From NCBI RefSeq assembly GCF_027943255.1, contig NC_072897.1, forward strand, positions 18,042,044-18,106,043: 64,000 bases of DNA, in the 5' to 3' direction. This DNA comes from Anastrepha obliqua. Lineage: Eukaryota > Arthropoda > Insecta > Diptera > Tephritidae. The notes beneath the pieces were generated by a model, which was not told where the DNA came from, did not search any database, and was given only the letters and a program-made list of their open reading frames with translations. Position 1 is the stretch's first letter; each line of letters begins with the position of its first letter. Of this stretch, positions 29,583 through 40,003 are shown piece by piece. The translations under genes and the position numbers were made by a program.

Positions 29583-30017
29583 TTATTCTAAAAAATGGAT
29601 TTCTATATGATCAGTATCGTTCATATCGGTATTATCGTCAGTGGGTTCATTGACGTTATTTCCGTATTCGGGGTATTCGTTTAAATATTCTTCCCAGGAT
29701 TGGTCATATTCATAATTTTCTGTTGTCGCGATTTGCGCGTTGTCATAGTCTTCGTTGCTGTCATTACTTTGAAGAGTGTCAATGTGATAATTTCTTTGCC
29801 ATTTATGTGGTTGCTGTGTTTGTAAAGATGTCGGCAGAGGTCGTTTACCTATATTTTTGTTATTATTTCTAGGGTTATTTAGATAATTAACGTCTTTAGT
29901 TTTGAAGGTTTGATCGATTTCCATGGGGACTGGAGCCGGAAGTGGTTTATGCGCAACTGGTCTCGGTGGTGGTCTACTTTCATAATTGTTATATTGTGGA
30001 AGATAAGGTCGAACCAT
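29583..30017 (-). CDS. C-terminal part of gag of errantivirus
   Basis: Pro/Asn/Gln-rich nucleic-acid-binding tail (PRPVAHKPLPAPVPMEID ... acidic region with many D, E and Y residues), without zinc knuckles, as in several errantiviruses. It ends at TAA 29583-29585, six bases after the slippery heptamer. The frame is shifted relative to the upstream gag piece near 30150. Confidence 0.75.
   Translation of the reverse strand: MVRPYLPQYNNYESRPPPRPVAHKPLPAPVPMEIDQTFKTKDVNYLNNPRNNNKNIGKRPLPTSLQTQQPHKWQRNYHIDTLQSNDSNEDYDNAQIATTENYEYDQSWEEYLNEYPEYGNNVNEPTDDNTDMNDTDHIEIHFLE
29589..29595 (-). promoter_or_regulatory. gag-pol slippery heptamer TTTTTTA
   Basis: Read in the gag frame as T TTT TTA just before the gag stop; a minus-one shift enters the pol frame. 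It fits the canonical X XXY YYZ rule. The same arrangement is seen in the related decayed element at 61168-61174. No downstream pseudoknot was modelled. Confidence 0.75.
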
Positions 30018-30147
30018 ATTCTGATTGTTAAACTGTTGAAAGTTTGTTGGATTTTTTTGTGGCCAGGTTGGGATGTTCGCTTGTCGTAACTGTGGTAAGT
30101 AAGTTGCTTGAGGGTAAAAATTGTTTGGGCAACATGTGATTATTTGA

Positions 30148-31035
30148 TTATTTATTTCTACGGGGTGGGATTAAAGGCTTTTTATCCGCAATATTATTAT
30201 GAGTGTAGGCCGAAAGTTGTGCTCTAAATTGTTGGTTCTCAAGCTTAAGGCATAACTGAAGGGCCTGTGGAAGATCTACCAGTTCACGAATACCTAATAG
30301 GCGAGGTAAGTCTCCTTTAAGCCCTCTGATGAATGTGTCTAGAGCCTTATTTCTGTATGTCCTAGTTAATATTTGCATGGCTTCCGCTCCGATTTCCATG
30401 CAGGAAATTTTATTAATTATTAATGAAAGGTGCATGTAAACCTCTTAATAGAAATCTTGTATTGTTTTACTGCCTTGTACCATTGCTGTTAACTGATACT
30501 CTAAAGTGTTAATGTCTCTTTTGTCTGCATAGTGCAGGTTTAGGCATTTCACAATACAATCCCATTTCAAAGGTGTGTTATATGATTCTAAAATGTTGTC
30601 TGCTCCTCCAATTATTTTGTTTCTTACAACACTTAAAATTCCATAGTACCTAGGAGTGCCTTTGATTGGGTCATAAAGAGCAAGGATGCGCTCAACACTT
30701 TTCCGCCAGGAGCTATATTCAATAGGGTTTCCAGAAAAGTCCCTGAGGCAACGTACTACATCTGGCACCTTATCTAATTCGCTAAGGTTAATTGAATTAC
30801 TTTCGTCTATAGTTTGGTCAATTCCCGACAAATCGTTATTTGGATTAATTATTGATTCCACTGTACTTCTACATTCACTGGCGACAATTCTCCTGACAAT
30901 GGTTGAAATTAATGCCTCTAATTCCGGCGTTGCATTAATTCTAGGTGTGCTAGGATTATCGGATTGGGGAATAGCATTACTAGAGCCGGGCTGATTATGA
31001 TTAAGGACCGGTGGTCTTATAATATTAGGATTCAT
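30148..31035 (-). pseudogene. gag (capsid part) of errantivirus, with nonsense codon
   Basis: The ATG at 31035 opens a frame with a flexible Asn/Pro-rich N-terminus and a capsid-like region (SSWRKSVERILALY ... CIVKCLNLHYADKRDI) that stops at TAA 30445-30447. The same frame continues with capsid C-terminal sequence (IRGLKGDLPRLLGIRELVDL) to 30148. A second shift near 30150 separates it from the nucleocapsid-like tail. Two lesions therefore break gag. Confidence 0.8.
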
Positions 31036-31480
31036 TTTCACTCAACTTAAAAGTATTAAAATTTACACGATACCACCAATTATTTTATTTATAAGTTTTC
31101 TTATTACACTTTCTTATTTCTATTTAAATTTTATTAATCTTCCATTAAAACTTATTTTTAATTTTAACTTTCACTTCTGAGATTAACTTTTATTTTGTTT
31201 AATGAACTCTTTATTTTTAATTTTAACTTTAAATTTTAGTTCATCAATTTTCTTGCTTTTTATAAAACTTTAAAAAATTCTTTCACAATTTTCATTTGCT
31301 TATCCTTATGTTAGACTTAACTTACAATGAAATCACCAGTCTCCACTGAGCCATTTGGTTGTATCCTGTTTGTCCGTTCATATTCGGTCTACTAAGGTCC
31401 TCCTGGACTTCTTCTTCGTGAAGGTTCCTGCGAACTGATACTACAGGTTGTTGGTGTGCGCGTGGATTCGTACTGCTTAA

Positions 31481-31631
31481 CCCTTTCGGTACGGAAAGCC
31501 GTTAAGGAAATACAAATTATTTTATATGTTTAATAGTTGCAATGGGTGAAATAAAAGTATTTTGTCCCATCAAAATTGTAGGTATCTTCAAACATTGCCG
31601 GGACATATAAGTCCCGTTCGGACCGAAAGGG
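31481..31631. mobile_element. 151-bp MITE with TTAA target duplication
   Basis: Flanked by TTAA (31477-31480 and 31632-31635). The terminal inverted repeats read CCCTTTCGGTACGG and CCGAAAGGG at the two ends. It lies in the errantivirus leader, so it inserted into an already existing errantivirus lineage. TTAA and a CCC start fit a piggyBac-type MITE. Confidence 0.75.
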
Positions 31632-31660
31632 TTAAGCACGATTTTAATATTCGCGTAAAA

Positions 31661-31722
31661 CACGTAAATTGAAATATACGATTCGCGTTGGCACGTAAAT
31701 TGAAATATACGAATCGCGTTGG
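31661..31722. repeat. 31-bp tandem repeat next to the primer site
   Basis: CACGTAAATTGAAATATACG followed by A/T-TCGCGTTGG occurs twice, at 31661-31691 and 31692-31722. The second unit ends in the primer-binding site, so the first unit carries a truncated copy of it. Confidence 0.8.
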
Positions 31723-31728
31723 GCGCCA
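31716..31728 (-). promoter_or_regulatory. primer-binding site, tRNA-Lys type
   Basis: The minus strand reads TGGCGCCCAACGC directly at the inner end of the 5' LTR. From memory, fly tRNA-Lys(CUU) ends in GTTGGGCGCCA, which pairs with it over 11-12 bases. This primes minus-strand synthesis. Confidence 0.75.
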
Positions 31729-32052
31729 GTTAGCCGATTTAAAACACACTGTGTTTGTGTTTCGACTTCCTTTATTGAGTGCTACTTGAGGACTAACTTA
31801 CAATTTTTAAATTTTGACAAAAGTAAATTTGCTTACAATTAATATGAGCTTGTCACGTAGATGGGCCGCGTGACTGCAGTGAGGTGTAGTAGAGCGATGT
31901 CAGCAAATTCCACCAGGTATCTTTCTCACGGTTCGATGTCTGTTTGCCCGTGAGCGTTGTTGTTGTTTACGAGTCCCGCGGAAGCGGTGTTTGGTTACTT
32001 TTATTGCGCGTGTGGACAACAAAGCGGGCACTAAATTTGTGTGAAGTTAACT
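31728..32052 (-). repeat. 5' LTR of errantivirus
   Basis: 325 bp, AGTTAGCC...GTTAACT on the plus strand, with one difference from the 3' LTR. Followed by target duplication TATA at 32053-32056. Confidence 0.9.
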
Positions 32053-32439
32053 TATATAAATGAACTATCTATTTGCATTTGTTGATTTTTGGCTTTGGCT
32101 TATTAAACATAAAAAATTGTAACTGATAATGCGGATGAGTGAAAAAGTGTGTAAGCAAAAATATCAATGGCAACATTGTATAGATACAACCAAACACATA
32201 CACACACAAACCGATTTATTGTGTAAATATCTAACTAAAAGAACGCTGTTGTTCTCTACGGGATGAGTTTTGCTCAATTTTGTGCTCTCTTGGGGCTGCG
32301 GTAAGGAACTAAGATACGTCGGTGACTGTTTGCAGCATAGGTTTTAATTAAGTTTGTCTTTCCTTCATATCCGTATCAGAGAGCCGAAGGCCCTGGCAGC
32401 CAGTGCTCCTTACTTCGTGTAAAAATAATTTATTGTGTT

Positions 32440-33845
32440 TCCTCGTTATAAATAAGTAAATTAATAAATAAAAAATAACTGCACACACAGATCATTCACT
32501 TTATTCCTCTAAATGCGCATGTCGTCTAAAACAAAAATTGAGGGTTATAATCCTGTTCGTAATAAGTATTCTGATATTTTTAATAAGTGATATATTCAAA
32601 GGTTATAAGGGGTTGCTTTGAGGCAAGTTTTGCTCTTTCGTCCGCCAGTTCATTTCCTTTGGTGGGCGCATGTTCTGGTACGCACATAAGTTTCACACGA
32701 TTGCAGCTACCGATCAGTTTGCTTCGTATGCAGGAGATTAAGTAAGATTTGTTCTTTCTGTTCATTAGGGAGTGTACGGTTGATTTACTATCGGCGCAAA
32801 TTACGGCTTTTAATTGTTGCTTTCTACGAAGATGATTGCGTTGAAGATTGCTGCAGCTTCAGCTGTGTAGACGGAAGCATAGCTGGGGAGTATACCTGCT
32901 GTGATTGTTGCTCCATAAGAATCAAACGAAGTACTTGAGTCTGTTTCTGAACCATCCGCAAAAATCAAGCACCATTCGGGAGGCAGAGCATTTGTGTGCT
33001 CCGTAAAAAGTTGTGGTACACTGTTGAACTTGTACTGCTCTTCGTGTGCTTCTCTAAATTTAATAGGAATTGAGATTTTGTTATCTTCCAGGGTGGAGTC
33101 AATTCCTTTTGGCGAAGGGAAGGATAAAGAATACCGAGTTCTCTGGCGTATTCGATGCAGATTAAAACTGCCGACTTGCGTCTGGGAGGTTTTTTCGGAT
33201 GCAGCTCGGATAATACATTCTCGTAAAGTTTGTTGTTATGGCAAAGCAAAAGCTTGGGTATAAGTCTCTTTACGTTACGTTCATACCGTTCCTCGATCGT
33301 GAGTAGGCCGGCTTCCACTAGTATATTTTATTGGTGATGTGTGGAAGGCGCGAATGCTTCTTCATACATCCATGTGGTATGGGAAGTAAAGCAGTTTGAT
33401 GGAACTTTTAGCGCAGTTACCATAGATGGGGAGTCCATAATCTATCTTGTATATCACTAGTCCTTTCGTTGTGTTAACTAACTCAGAATAGTTGATTAAA
33501 CAATGTTTGGATGATAGATATTTAACATTGTTTAACGTGGCAGCCAGTTGTTTTCTTAGATATGAACAGTGTTCTCTGAAAGTTAATTTTTCGTCGAAAA
33601 TTACACCCAAAAACTTTAGGCTATCTGTATTTAATATTTGAGTATTATTGTAAACTAGTGTAAAGTAGTTACATTTGTGTTTACGGCAAATATGGAAATT
33701 CTTGCATTTATTTAGTCTTGCTTAACAACGTTTAAGTTACTTGTTTTGGAATACAACAATAGATTATCTGCGTAGCATATACACGAAACATTACTGTACT
33801 TATCAATGATGTTTTTAACCGCTGAAAGCAATCGTCATCATTCTT
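32440..33845 (-). pseudogene. LINE remnant: RT end and RNase H
   Basis: Minus-strand remnants of a non-LTR element with an RNase H domain (I/LOA-type organisation). The RT catalytic box appears as CYADNLLLY (about 33765, FADD-type with Asn in the fourth position). FLGVIFDEKLTFREHC and a connecting region follow (33362-33610, 32965-33318). The RNase H end is VPEHAPTKGNELADERAKLAS (32580-32765). Several frames are needed, so it is dead. At 33845 it is joined abruptly to an mdg1-like element. Confidence 0.7.
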
Positions 33846-33867
33846 TGGAATGAATTAGGGGCTATTT

Positions 33868-34170
33868 TTAGACCATACGGTAATCTAGTGAATCTATATG
33901 AACCATTGTTGGTTGAAAAAGATGTCCGGTCATTAAGTCTAAACAGGAAAAGTATTTAGCTCTTCCGAGTTGATCCAAAATATCATCCATTCTTGGTAAT
34001 GGGAATTTATCTGCTATTAACTTTTTGTTTATTTGTCTATAGTCGATTACTAGTCTCCACCTTTTTTCAACTGAATTTGGTAGTGACTTTTTTGGTACTA
34101 GTAGGATTGGACTATTGTACTCAGAAAATGATGGTTCAACTATTTTGTCTTCTATGAGTTTCACAGACAT
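33868..34170 (-). pseudogene. RT N-terminal part, mdg1-like
   Basis: Contains IVEPSFSEYNSPILLVPKK, WRLVIDYRQINKKLI and KYFSCLDLMTGH, the first motifs of Ty3/Gypsy RT. It lacks the YIDD box, since the element ends at the junction near 33845. A short frame slip follows LMTGH. Confidence 0.75.
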
Positions 34171-34499
34171 TTTCTTTCGTTCTGTTTTAAAGAGATTGTG
34201 TTGTGAGTGGTATTCATTATACGGATATAGGCATTGTTTGTTTTTACCAGGGTATTTGTTATAAAGATACCCGGTTGTGGTTCTTGGTTTGGGACTAGAG
34301 AATATGGTAGATTAATTTTGCGTATTACTTCTGACCGTGGTGGTATGGTTATTTCATCGTTATACGTTTTTGATATCGGTATTTCTATGTTATGTGACAA
34401 ATTATCCGGTCTTAATATTAGGATATCATGGTTCTGTGTAAAGTTCAATATGCAATTGTATTTTTTTTTATAAATTCCATGCCTATTATGCCATCGCAA
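34161..34499 (-). pseudogene. pol region between protease and RT, mdg1-like
   Basis: Segment with EITIPPRSEVIRKI and PQPGIFITNTLV, characteristic of the protease-RT connector of mdg1/412-type pol. It overlaps the RT piece by a few bases in another frame. Confidence 0.65.
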
Positions 34500-34571
34500 G
34501 GTATTGGAAAATTGTTATGTATAACGTGAAATTCATGAGGTATTAGGTAGTTTCAGAATTCTAAATCGAAA

Positions 34572-35465
34572 AATGAAGGGTTTTTCAATAAGGGCGGGTA
34601 GATGTTGAAATGGAATAAAACAAGCTGTGTGTGAGTTATTGACAAAACTATTTTTTTATTTGAAAGGCGCATATATGCCATTAAGTGTGGAGTATGACAT
34701 CATTCAAATGGCCGCCTCGGCTTCTTACGGTGGAACGGATCAGAGTGGTCCAATTTTCAATGACTCTTCCGCATAGATCCGCATGAATTTGAGCGATGGC
34801 CTGTGTTATGTTCATCTTTAGGGCATCGGTCGATTGTGGTTTATTTGCATAGGCCTGAGACTTCAAGAAACCCCACAGGAAAAAGTCTAGCGGGGTCAAA
34901 TCGCATGACCTTGGTGGCCAATTCACTTCACCCCTGCGAGAGATAACCTTACCCTCAAATCGTTCATGCAGAATGTCAATCGTGGCGTTTGCTGTGTGGC
35001 ATGTAGCGCTGTCCTGCTGGAACCACATGTCGTCTAGGTTCATATGGTTCAATATGGGCCATAAGAAATTGGTTATCATCGTTGTGTAGCGCTCGCTGTT
35101 GACGGTACCGGCTCACCAACGTCGTTTTCAAAAAAGTACGGACCAATGACGCCGCCGGCCCAAAATCCACACCAAACGGTAACTTTTTGAGGATGCATTA
35201 TCACCTGGTGAACCTCGTGTGGATTGGCGTCGTCCCATATACTTCAATTTTGTTTGTTAACACAGCCATTCATCCAAAAATGCACCTCGTCACTAACGAT
35301 GATTTTTCGCCCAAAACTGGGGTTCTCTTCCAAACGATTCGAAGCCCAGTCAGCGAACAAACGGCGTTGTCTATGGTCATCAACTTTGAGCTGCTGGGTC
35401 AGTTGGATCTTGTACGGGTGTAGGCCCACGTCCCGACGCAAAATTTGCCAAGTTGAAGTCTGCGA
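34572..35465 (-). pseudogene. Tc1/mariner-superfamily transposase fragment
   Basis: Catalytic region of a DDE transposase: KIIVSDEVHFWMNG (first Asp), MWFQQDSATCHTA (second Asp) and RRGEVNWPPRSCDLTPLDFFLWG (third acidic residue region), ending at 34681. Two frames are needed. An end sequence (GGGTTTTTCAATAAGGGCGG) lies near 34577. The N-terminal DNA-binding part is absent and the copy stops near 35465 inside mdg1-like gag, so it is 5'-truncated. Confidence 0.8.
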
Positions 35466-36167
35466 AAGGCCAAGTTCTTGCCAAAACTGTTATTGCTGTA
35501 GTTGCCATTATATTTTGCTCTATTTTGATTATTTGAGAAATTGTTTCTTCTCTGAAATCTGGCGTTTCTTGAAAATCGATTGTTAGAATTATTAAATGTT
35601 CTTTGGCCAAAATGTAATATTGTATTTTGTTGACCAGTAGTTTCGGTACAACTTCCTATAAATTTACTTATCGCCTCATTCATGTTATTGAATTGACCTG
35701 TTTTAATAATCAATTTCAGTTTTTCAAGGCTGCAATTTTTGGTCATTGCTTTTACGGCTATTTGAGTAGAATATCTGCTGGCTAATTCAGTAGATAATCC
35801 ATCCGTAATATAAGCATTTTCTAAAAATTTTGTAAGTCTCGATCTCGTTACAGTAATTGTTAGCTGGCTTACTGGTTTGCCTTATATTCATTATTTTGGC
35901 CAATATTACTTCAACAGATTCACCTTTTACTGTCCTTTGAAGTTTGGCAGTAACTGCTGCAATAGTGGTTTCCGCTGTAATAAGGTTTCTCGCGTTTCCT
36001 TTTAACTTTGTTTTAATAAGTGATATAGCTGTGGTTTCGTGTTCACCTTTTATTGTATCTAGAAGTGCTAGGGCATCTAGAAATGAACGTAAATTTTCTG
36101 GCTTAGCGTCGAAATCAGTCACTAGCCTTGCGGCTGTGTTTAGAAATTCTACTATGTTTTGTGTCAT
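35466..36167 (-). pseudogene. gag capsid region, mdg1-like
   Basis: Capsid-like sequence: FDAKPENLRSFLDALALLD, KGEHETTAISLIKTKLKGN and KGESVEVILAKI. After a frameshift near 35790 it continues as an Asn/Arg-rich nucleocapsid tail without zinc knuckles. The frame then reads into the mariner fragment by chance. Confidence 0.7.
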
Positions 36168-36279
36168 TTCGACTTCTTGATCAGAATCTATGTCTGTATC
36201 GGAATGTGTTGTTTCTTCTAAACTGCTTCTAATGTGGTCGTTAACAAAATTTCGTTGAAGTTAAGAGTTATTGGTTCCC

Positions 36280-36561
36280 TTAGTGAATGAGATACACTTG
36301 TTTAATGTTATACTTGGCTATTATTTTTACCAATAAGTCTCTTAATTGCCAAAATAAGTCACGTGTTTCTTTTTGATGTATATTAGTAAATTTGCTATAA
36401 TTCTCTTGGATCATTTTTCTAATTGATTCTAATGTACTAACTAGATTTTCTAAATGTTTTCTAACTGTATCTGGCTTAATATATCTATTCTGACTCATGC
36501 ATTTAAATGCTTTTTTAAAGTTGTTTCTTTCTAAATGTATTTTTTTTTTATAATTAACCAT
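36280..36561 (-). CDS. N-terminal gag-like ORF of mdg1-like element
   Basis: 93 codons from ATG 36561, strongly helical and basic at the start (MVNYKKKIHLERNNFKKAFK), with heptad-like spacing of hydrophobic residues over the middle. Position and style fit the matrix-like first part of mdg1-type gag. Stops separate it from the capsid piece. Confidence 0.5.
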   Translation of the reverse strand: MVNYKKKIHLERNNFKKAFKCMSQNRYIKPDTVRKHLENLVSTLESIRKMIQENYSKFTNIHQKETRDLFWQLRDLLVKIIAKYNIKQVYLIH

Positions 36562-36611
36562 TTGTCCATCTGTTAAGATTTTTTTTTTTTTCTAAAAAAA
36601 TATTATAGTTT

Positions 36612-36827
36612 TTAGACTTGTTCTAAGTTGTTTGCTATGCTATTACTGTATTTTTTCTTTAAGCACTTGTTGTGCATTCTATAAATTTTTATGCAAATGT
36701 TTGCACACACTAAAGCTACCATTATAATTAATAAAATTGTGATTATTTCTAAGTCCAGTGAAGTATCGTCTAGCTTGTTAATAACGTTTGCTGTTGAGTC
36801 TACCGTCTTTACATCCAAAAGTCCCAT
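36612..36827 (-). CDS. small membrane-protein ORF upstream of gag
   Basis: 71 codons from ATG 36827 to a stop at 36612. One clear transmembrane stretch (LEIITILLIIMVALVCANIC, about residues 26-46) is followed by a basic cytoplasmic-type tail (KIYRMHNKCLKKKY). It lies about 50 bp upstream of the gag-like ORF on the same strand. I do not recognise a function. Its intactness next to decayed neighbours is notable, though a 71-codon ORF can survive by chance. Confidence 0.45.
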   Translation of the reverse strand: MGLLDVKTVDSTANVINKLDDTSLDLEIITILLIIMVALVCANICIKIYRMHNKCLKKKYSNSIANNLEQV

Positions 36828-36840
36828 ATTTGGATATGTC

Positions 36841-37238
36841 TTTAAAATTAGTATTGGAATGTTCAGAATAAAAAAATTTTGCTATAGTGTCAACTACTAT
36901 TTAGAAATGTTTAGTCAAATTTTACCCATATATGAATTATTATGGGGAGCCTTATATAAACAATTTAATTAAAAATAATTTTTATTCATTATTTTATATT
37001 TAATTTATTTTAAAAACATTTTGGGTAATTCTTTCAGAGAAAAAAAAAATTTGGATGTATTTATTATTAGCTTTGCCAAATGTCGAAAGTTTTAATTTTA
37101 TATAAACAATTTTTTTTTTCTAAATTGTTTCCATATACAATTTGTTGGAAAATTATTTTTGCCTCGAGCGGTTAACGCTTACAGACTCTAACTATCTGCA
37201 TTCAATCATGCACAGTGTTTTATTTAAAAGATATGCAT
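36841..37238. other. no gene seen
   Basis: Very AT-rich stretch that may be the mdg1-like leader. No LTR, primer site or ORF was identified. Confidence 0.4.
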
Positions 37239-37586
37239 TTACTTGGTTTGTTTTCTCTGCTGGAGCAGGAATTCTAGTTGGGTTATGCGCTCCCAGATTG
37301 CGCTAGATTTCTCCCAGGATGGTGGTGGTTGCTGGTATACCTCCCTGATGAGTAAGCTTATTTTCCTCTTTAGTTTGGTGGTGTATCCTCCTCTTTTTTT
37401 TTTGGTTTGCTCACATTTGGGATGAAACTTCTGTTGGTTTTTTGTTAAGGCCGTTCCGTCTTCTGTATTCCACCAAGGAGATTGGTTGCGGCCCTTGAGC
37501 TTGGTTGGACATCTATTTTTCTTCTGGTTGTATTGGCTTAACCAGGTTCTTCCTTCAGCAGCTGACGGATCGTTTTGACTGATCAC
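37239..37586 (-). CDS. unrecognised basic ORF, possibly LINE endonuclease-RT linker
   Basis: 115 codons, rich in K, R and Q. The segment SPWWNTEDG resembles the conserved PWW motif between endonuclease and RT of jockey-type LINEs, but the rest does not align by eye. Function unknown. It may be a chance ORF in LINE debris. Confidence 0.3.
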   Translation of the reverse strand: MISQNDPSAAEGRTWLSQYNQKKNRCPTKLKGRNQSPWWNTEDGTALTKNQQKFHPKCEQTKKKRGGYTTKLKRKISLLIREVYQQPPPSWEKSSAIWERITQLEFLLQQRKQTK

Positions 37587-38109
37587 GTCAGGACTTAATA
37601 GTTTGTGAATTTTTGGTGCTTTTTAGGGCACTTGCAAATATATTGCAATTTTGGTGCAGATATGGTAAGCACTCATGCAACGTTTTGCACTTTGGTTGTA
37701 CAAGAAACTTGCATTTAGCAGCTTAGCAAAATCAATGCTCAAGCTGGTAGGATCGCCATGTAATAAATAAAAGACGATTTTCTGTTTGATAACCAATGCT
37801 GGATAACCGGCAGGTTGTATTGTCAAATATTTATTGATTGGTCATTAAGATATGGTCGAGTTTTTATACTTATTTTACTTATTTCTACATATTCTATATT
37901 CATGTTTACTTAACTCTTATTTAGCAAATTTTAGCAACAAAGAGAAATGTAATTTGATTCCACTGAGTGTGCGGACAAACAATTTAGGCACATGCCGAAA
38001 AATGCTTGTTGTCAGCTTATGCAGCTCATGCAATGAACCTTTGAAATATGAAGCATGCATTAATTAAATTAATAACAACTGAGTATACTACATCAGGCAT
38101 GTTCAACTT
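37587..38109. other. no gene assigned
   Basis: Two ORFs of about 70 codons, one per strand, show no motif. Nothing else seen. Confidence 0.35.
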
Positions 38110-38650
38110 ATAATCATACTACACTATTCTTTTTTCAAAAATTTTACCTAAACAGCTGAGTAGTGAAATGGGTCTGAAGGTGTTGCAACATCCTACCCCA
38201 TATTCTGTCGGCCCTCGGAAGTTTGCCAGATAGAGAGGACAGAATAAGTTCTAATTCTATCTTGTAATCTGTGACGTTTAGATATGGATCAGGATCGTTA
38301 AAGTTGTAGTTCAGGTACTTGTTTTTTTCTGAAATGAAGGTGGTGTAAAAATTTGAATCCTGCGAGTATTCAGACCAATAGGCTGAGAAAGGGAATGGCT
38401 GCTTAAGGAGATTGATGGTCGTTGGGGGTAAATACCAGACAATTTTTTAACTTCAGTCCATACTTTTTTGGGGTTTGTCTCATGATTAATTGACTCAGAG
38501 TACTTATTTAGGTTTTCCCTTTTAGCTTGTTTCGAGTTTTTACGGAACAAGGCGTTAGCTTTTTTGTATATTACATTATTAAATTGGTGAGGGATCTTGT
38601 CCGTTTATATTCCGTCCAGTAGGAGCGCTTTTCATTTCTTAATTGGGATA
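38110..38650 (-). pseudogene. linker and RT start of jockey-like LINE
   Basis: A basic linker (KRENLNKYSESINHETNPKKVWTEVKKLSG), then TDYKIELELILSSLSGK, and after an apparent internal deletion the RT motif FRPISLLSCLGKIFEK near 38150. No catalytic FADD box remains. Confidence 0.6.
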
Positions 38651-39840
38651 ACTCTGTACACCAGTACGGCACGGATTTCTTATAAGTTTTGCGGCCAGAT
38701 AGTGGAACGAATTGTTTTTGCTATTATGGCGGTTTCTTTATTTATACTTTCAGAACAAGCGTATTTAGAACAGACGTTACTAGCAACAGTTTGAAACTTT
38801 TCCCAATCGGCTTTCTCAGTTAAAAATTTAGGGCTTGGGTTACAGTAGAAGAAAAGGAAGTGAGTATGGGATACCGGTCGCTGCCGTAGAGGTGCAGTAG
38901 GGTATTGGTGTTTAATTTGGGGCAATATTGGATGAACAGATTGTGAGATCACCGCTAGTGAAAGTTTTGAGTTGGCTTTTTATCGTTTAGCAAGGTGAGA
39001 TTTTCTGATAGTATGAGAACTTCTATGATAGCGCCTCTGCTATTGGAGTGAGCTGAACCCCAAAGAAGGCTCCAGGCGTTAAAAGGAGTGGAGACTGACC
39101 GTAAGGTGTTTCTGAGTTCAACGCAACTAAAGTTTTTTATAGGTGGGATATAAAGGGACACAATAGTGAATTTAAAGAGAGTGAAAAATATTCACTAATT
39201 TGTGAAGATATCTAATTTGAAAAACTTACTTAGGAAGGCGCGAACTAAACTGAATATTACCTGTGGATGTGAAAGTAAAAAATATCACCAAAATAGAGTC
39301 AATGATCGAAAGTAAATAGCGCAAGGTAAGAAAGCGAGAAACACTAATGCATATACTTATGTATAGAAAAATAACTTAATATTAAATTTAAATATAATTT
39401 ACATTAATTTATTAAAAACTAGTGTCATAATTCGAAAATTTCAATTTAGTGAACAACAGCAAATATATTATAATTTACCTATAGGTACTTTAATTTTTAC
39501 CAGAATCTGGCTTGGCAGAGAGTGATATTTCTATTGAAATTGTGGCTATGTTTGAATTTATGGGGATTTGTCTATGGGGTATAGATTTTTTTATTAGGAC
39601 TGCAATGCCCTGTTTATTGGTTTTGTTGTGAAGAAAGTTGTAAAAGTAACTTTTGTACTGATTAGGGGAGGCTGCAGATTTATCGGCGGCAATGTTTGTC
39701 TCTTGCAGAGAGATGGCACTTGGGAAATATTCTTTTATCAGAAGTTCTAATTGGGTATTGTTTTTCTAGTACTCGTGAATGTTCCACTGTAAAATTTTAA
39801 ACATAGAAAAGGAAAGAGGGGATATCAAAAATTAGTTTAA
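38651..39840 (-). pseudogene. endonuclease of jockey-like LINE
   Basis: The start (LQWNIHEYWKN, SLQETNI) is readable near 39800-39700. NAWSLLWGSAHSNSRGAIIE follows near 39080, the conserved AP-endonuclease segment. DH-type motifs are spread over several frames. Non-functional. Confidence 0.6.
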
Positions 39841-40003
39841 AGTGATGAGTTTTATGTACTTACTTAATAACCCTTGTCGATTAACATGGGTCTTCTTTGG
39901 TATTGTTTTCGGTATCTTCTGTAGTGTTTGGAGTTAAACAGAGATTGCTACCTGAGGTAGCAGTTGTCTTTTTCATTTGGGTGACTTGTTTTATATGGTT
40001 GTT

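Larger units (their letters stand above)
24592..32052 (-). mobile_element. errantivirus (Ty3/Gypsy with env), recent insertion
   Basis: 7461-bp minus-strand endogenous element with two 325-bp LTRs, 4-bp target duplication TATA (24588-24591, 32053-32056), tRNA-Lys primer site, gag, pol and env. The order and the env type match the insect errantiviruses (gypsy/17.6 group). The LTRs differ at one position, indicating recent integration. Gag, pol and env each contain at least one break, so this copy cannot encode full proteins as read. Confidence 0.92.
24325..32341. mobile_element. TIR-bounded non-autonomous element split by an errantivirus
   Basis: The sequence ATGCTGCAAACAGTCACCGA at 24325 recurs inverted at about 32320-32341. 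After subtracting the errantivirus (24592-32052) the element is about 560 bp, without coding capacity. A diverged uninterrupted relative lies inverted at 41887-42412. The ends are defined only by the inverted repeat; no target duplication was identified. Confidence 0.6.
33846..36840 (-). mobile_element. mdg1/412-like Ty3/Gypsy remnant with nested mariner
   Basis: Minus-strand gag and the first third of pol are recognisable. RT is cut off after the FSCLDLMTGH motif at the left junction, and neither LTR was found. A Tc1/mariner fragment interrupts the gag-pol boundary. The gag type (KGEHETTAISLIKTKLKGNARN) is that of mdg1/412 elements. Confidence 0.7.

Noticed and set aside
35380..35610. ORF crossing from gag into mariner as a fusion protein
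   Set aside because: Open only because the two frames meet by chance at the truncation point near 35465.
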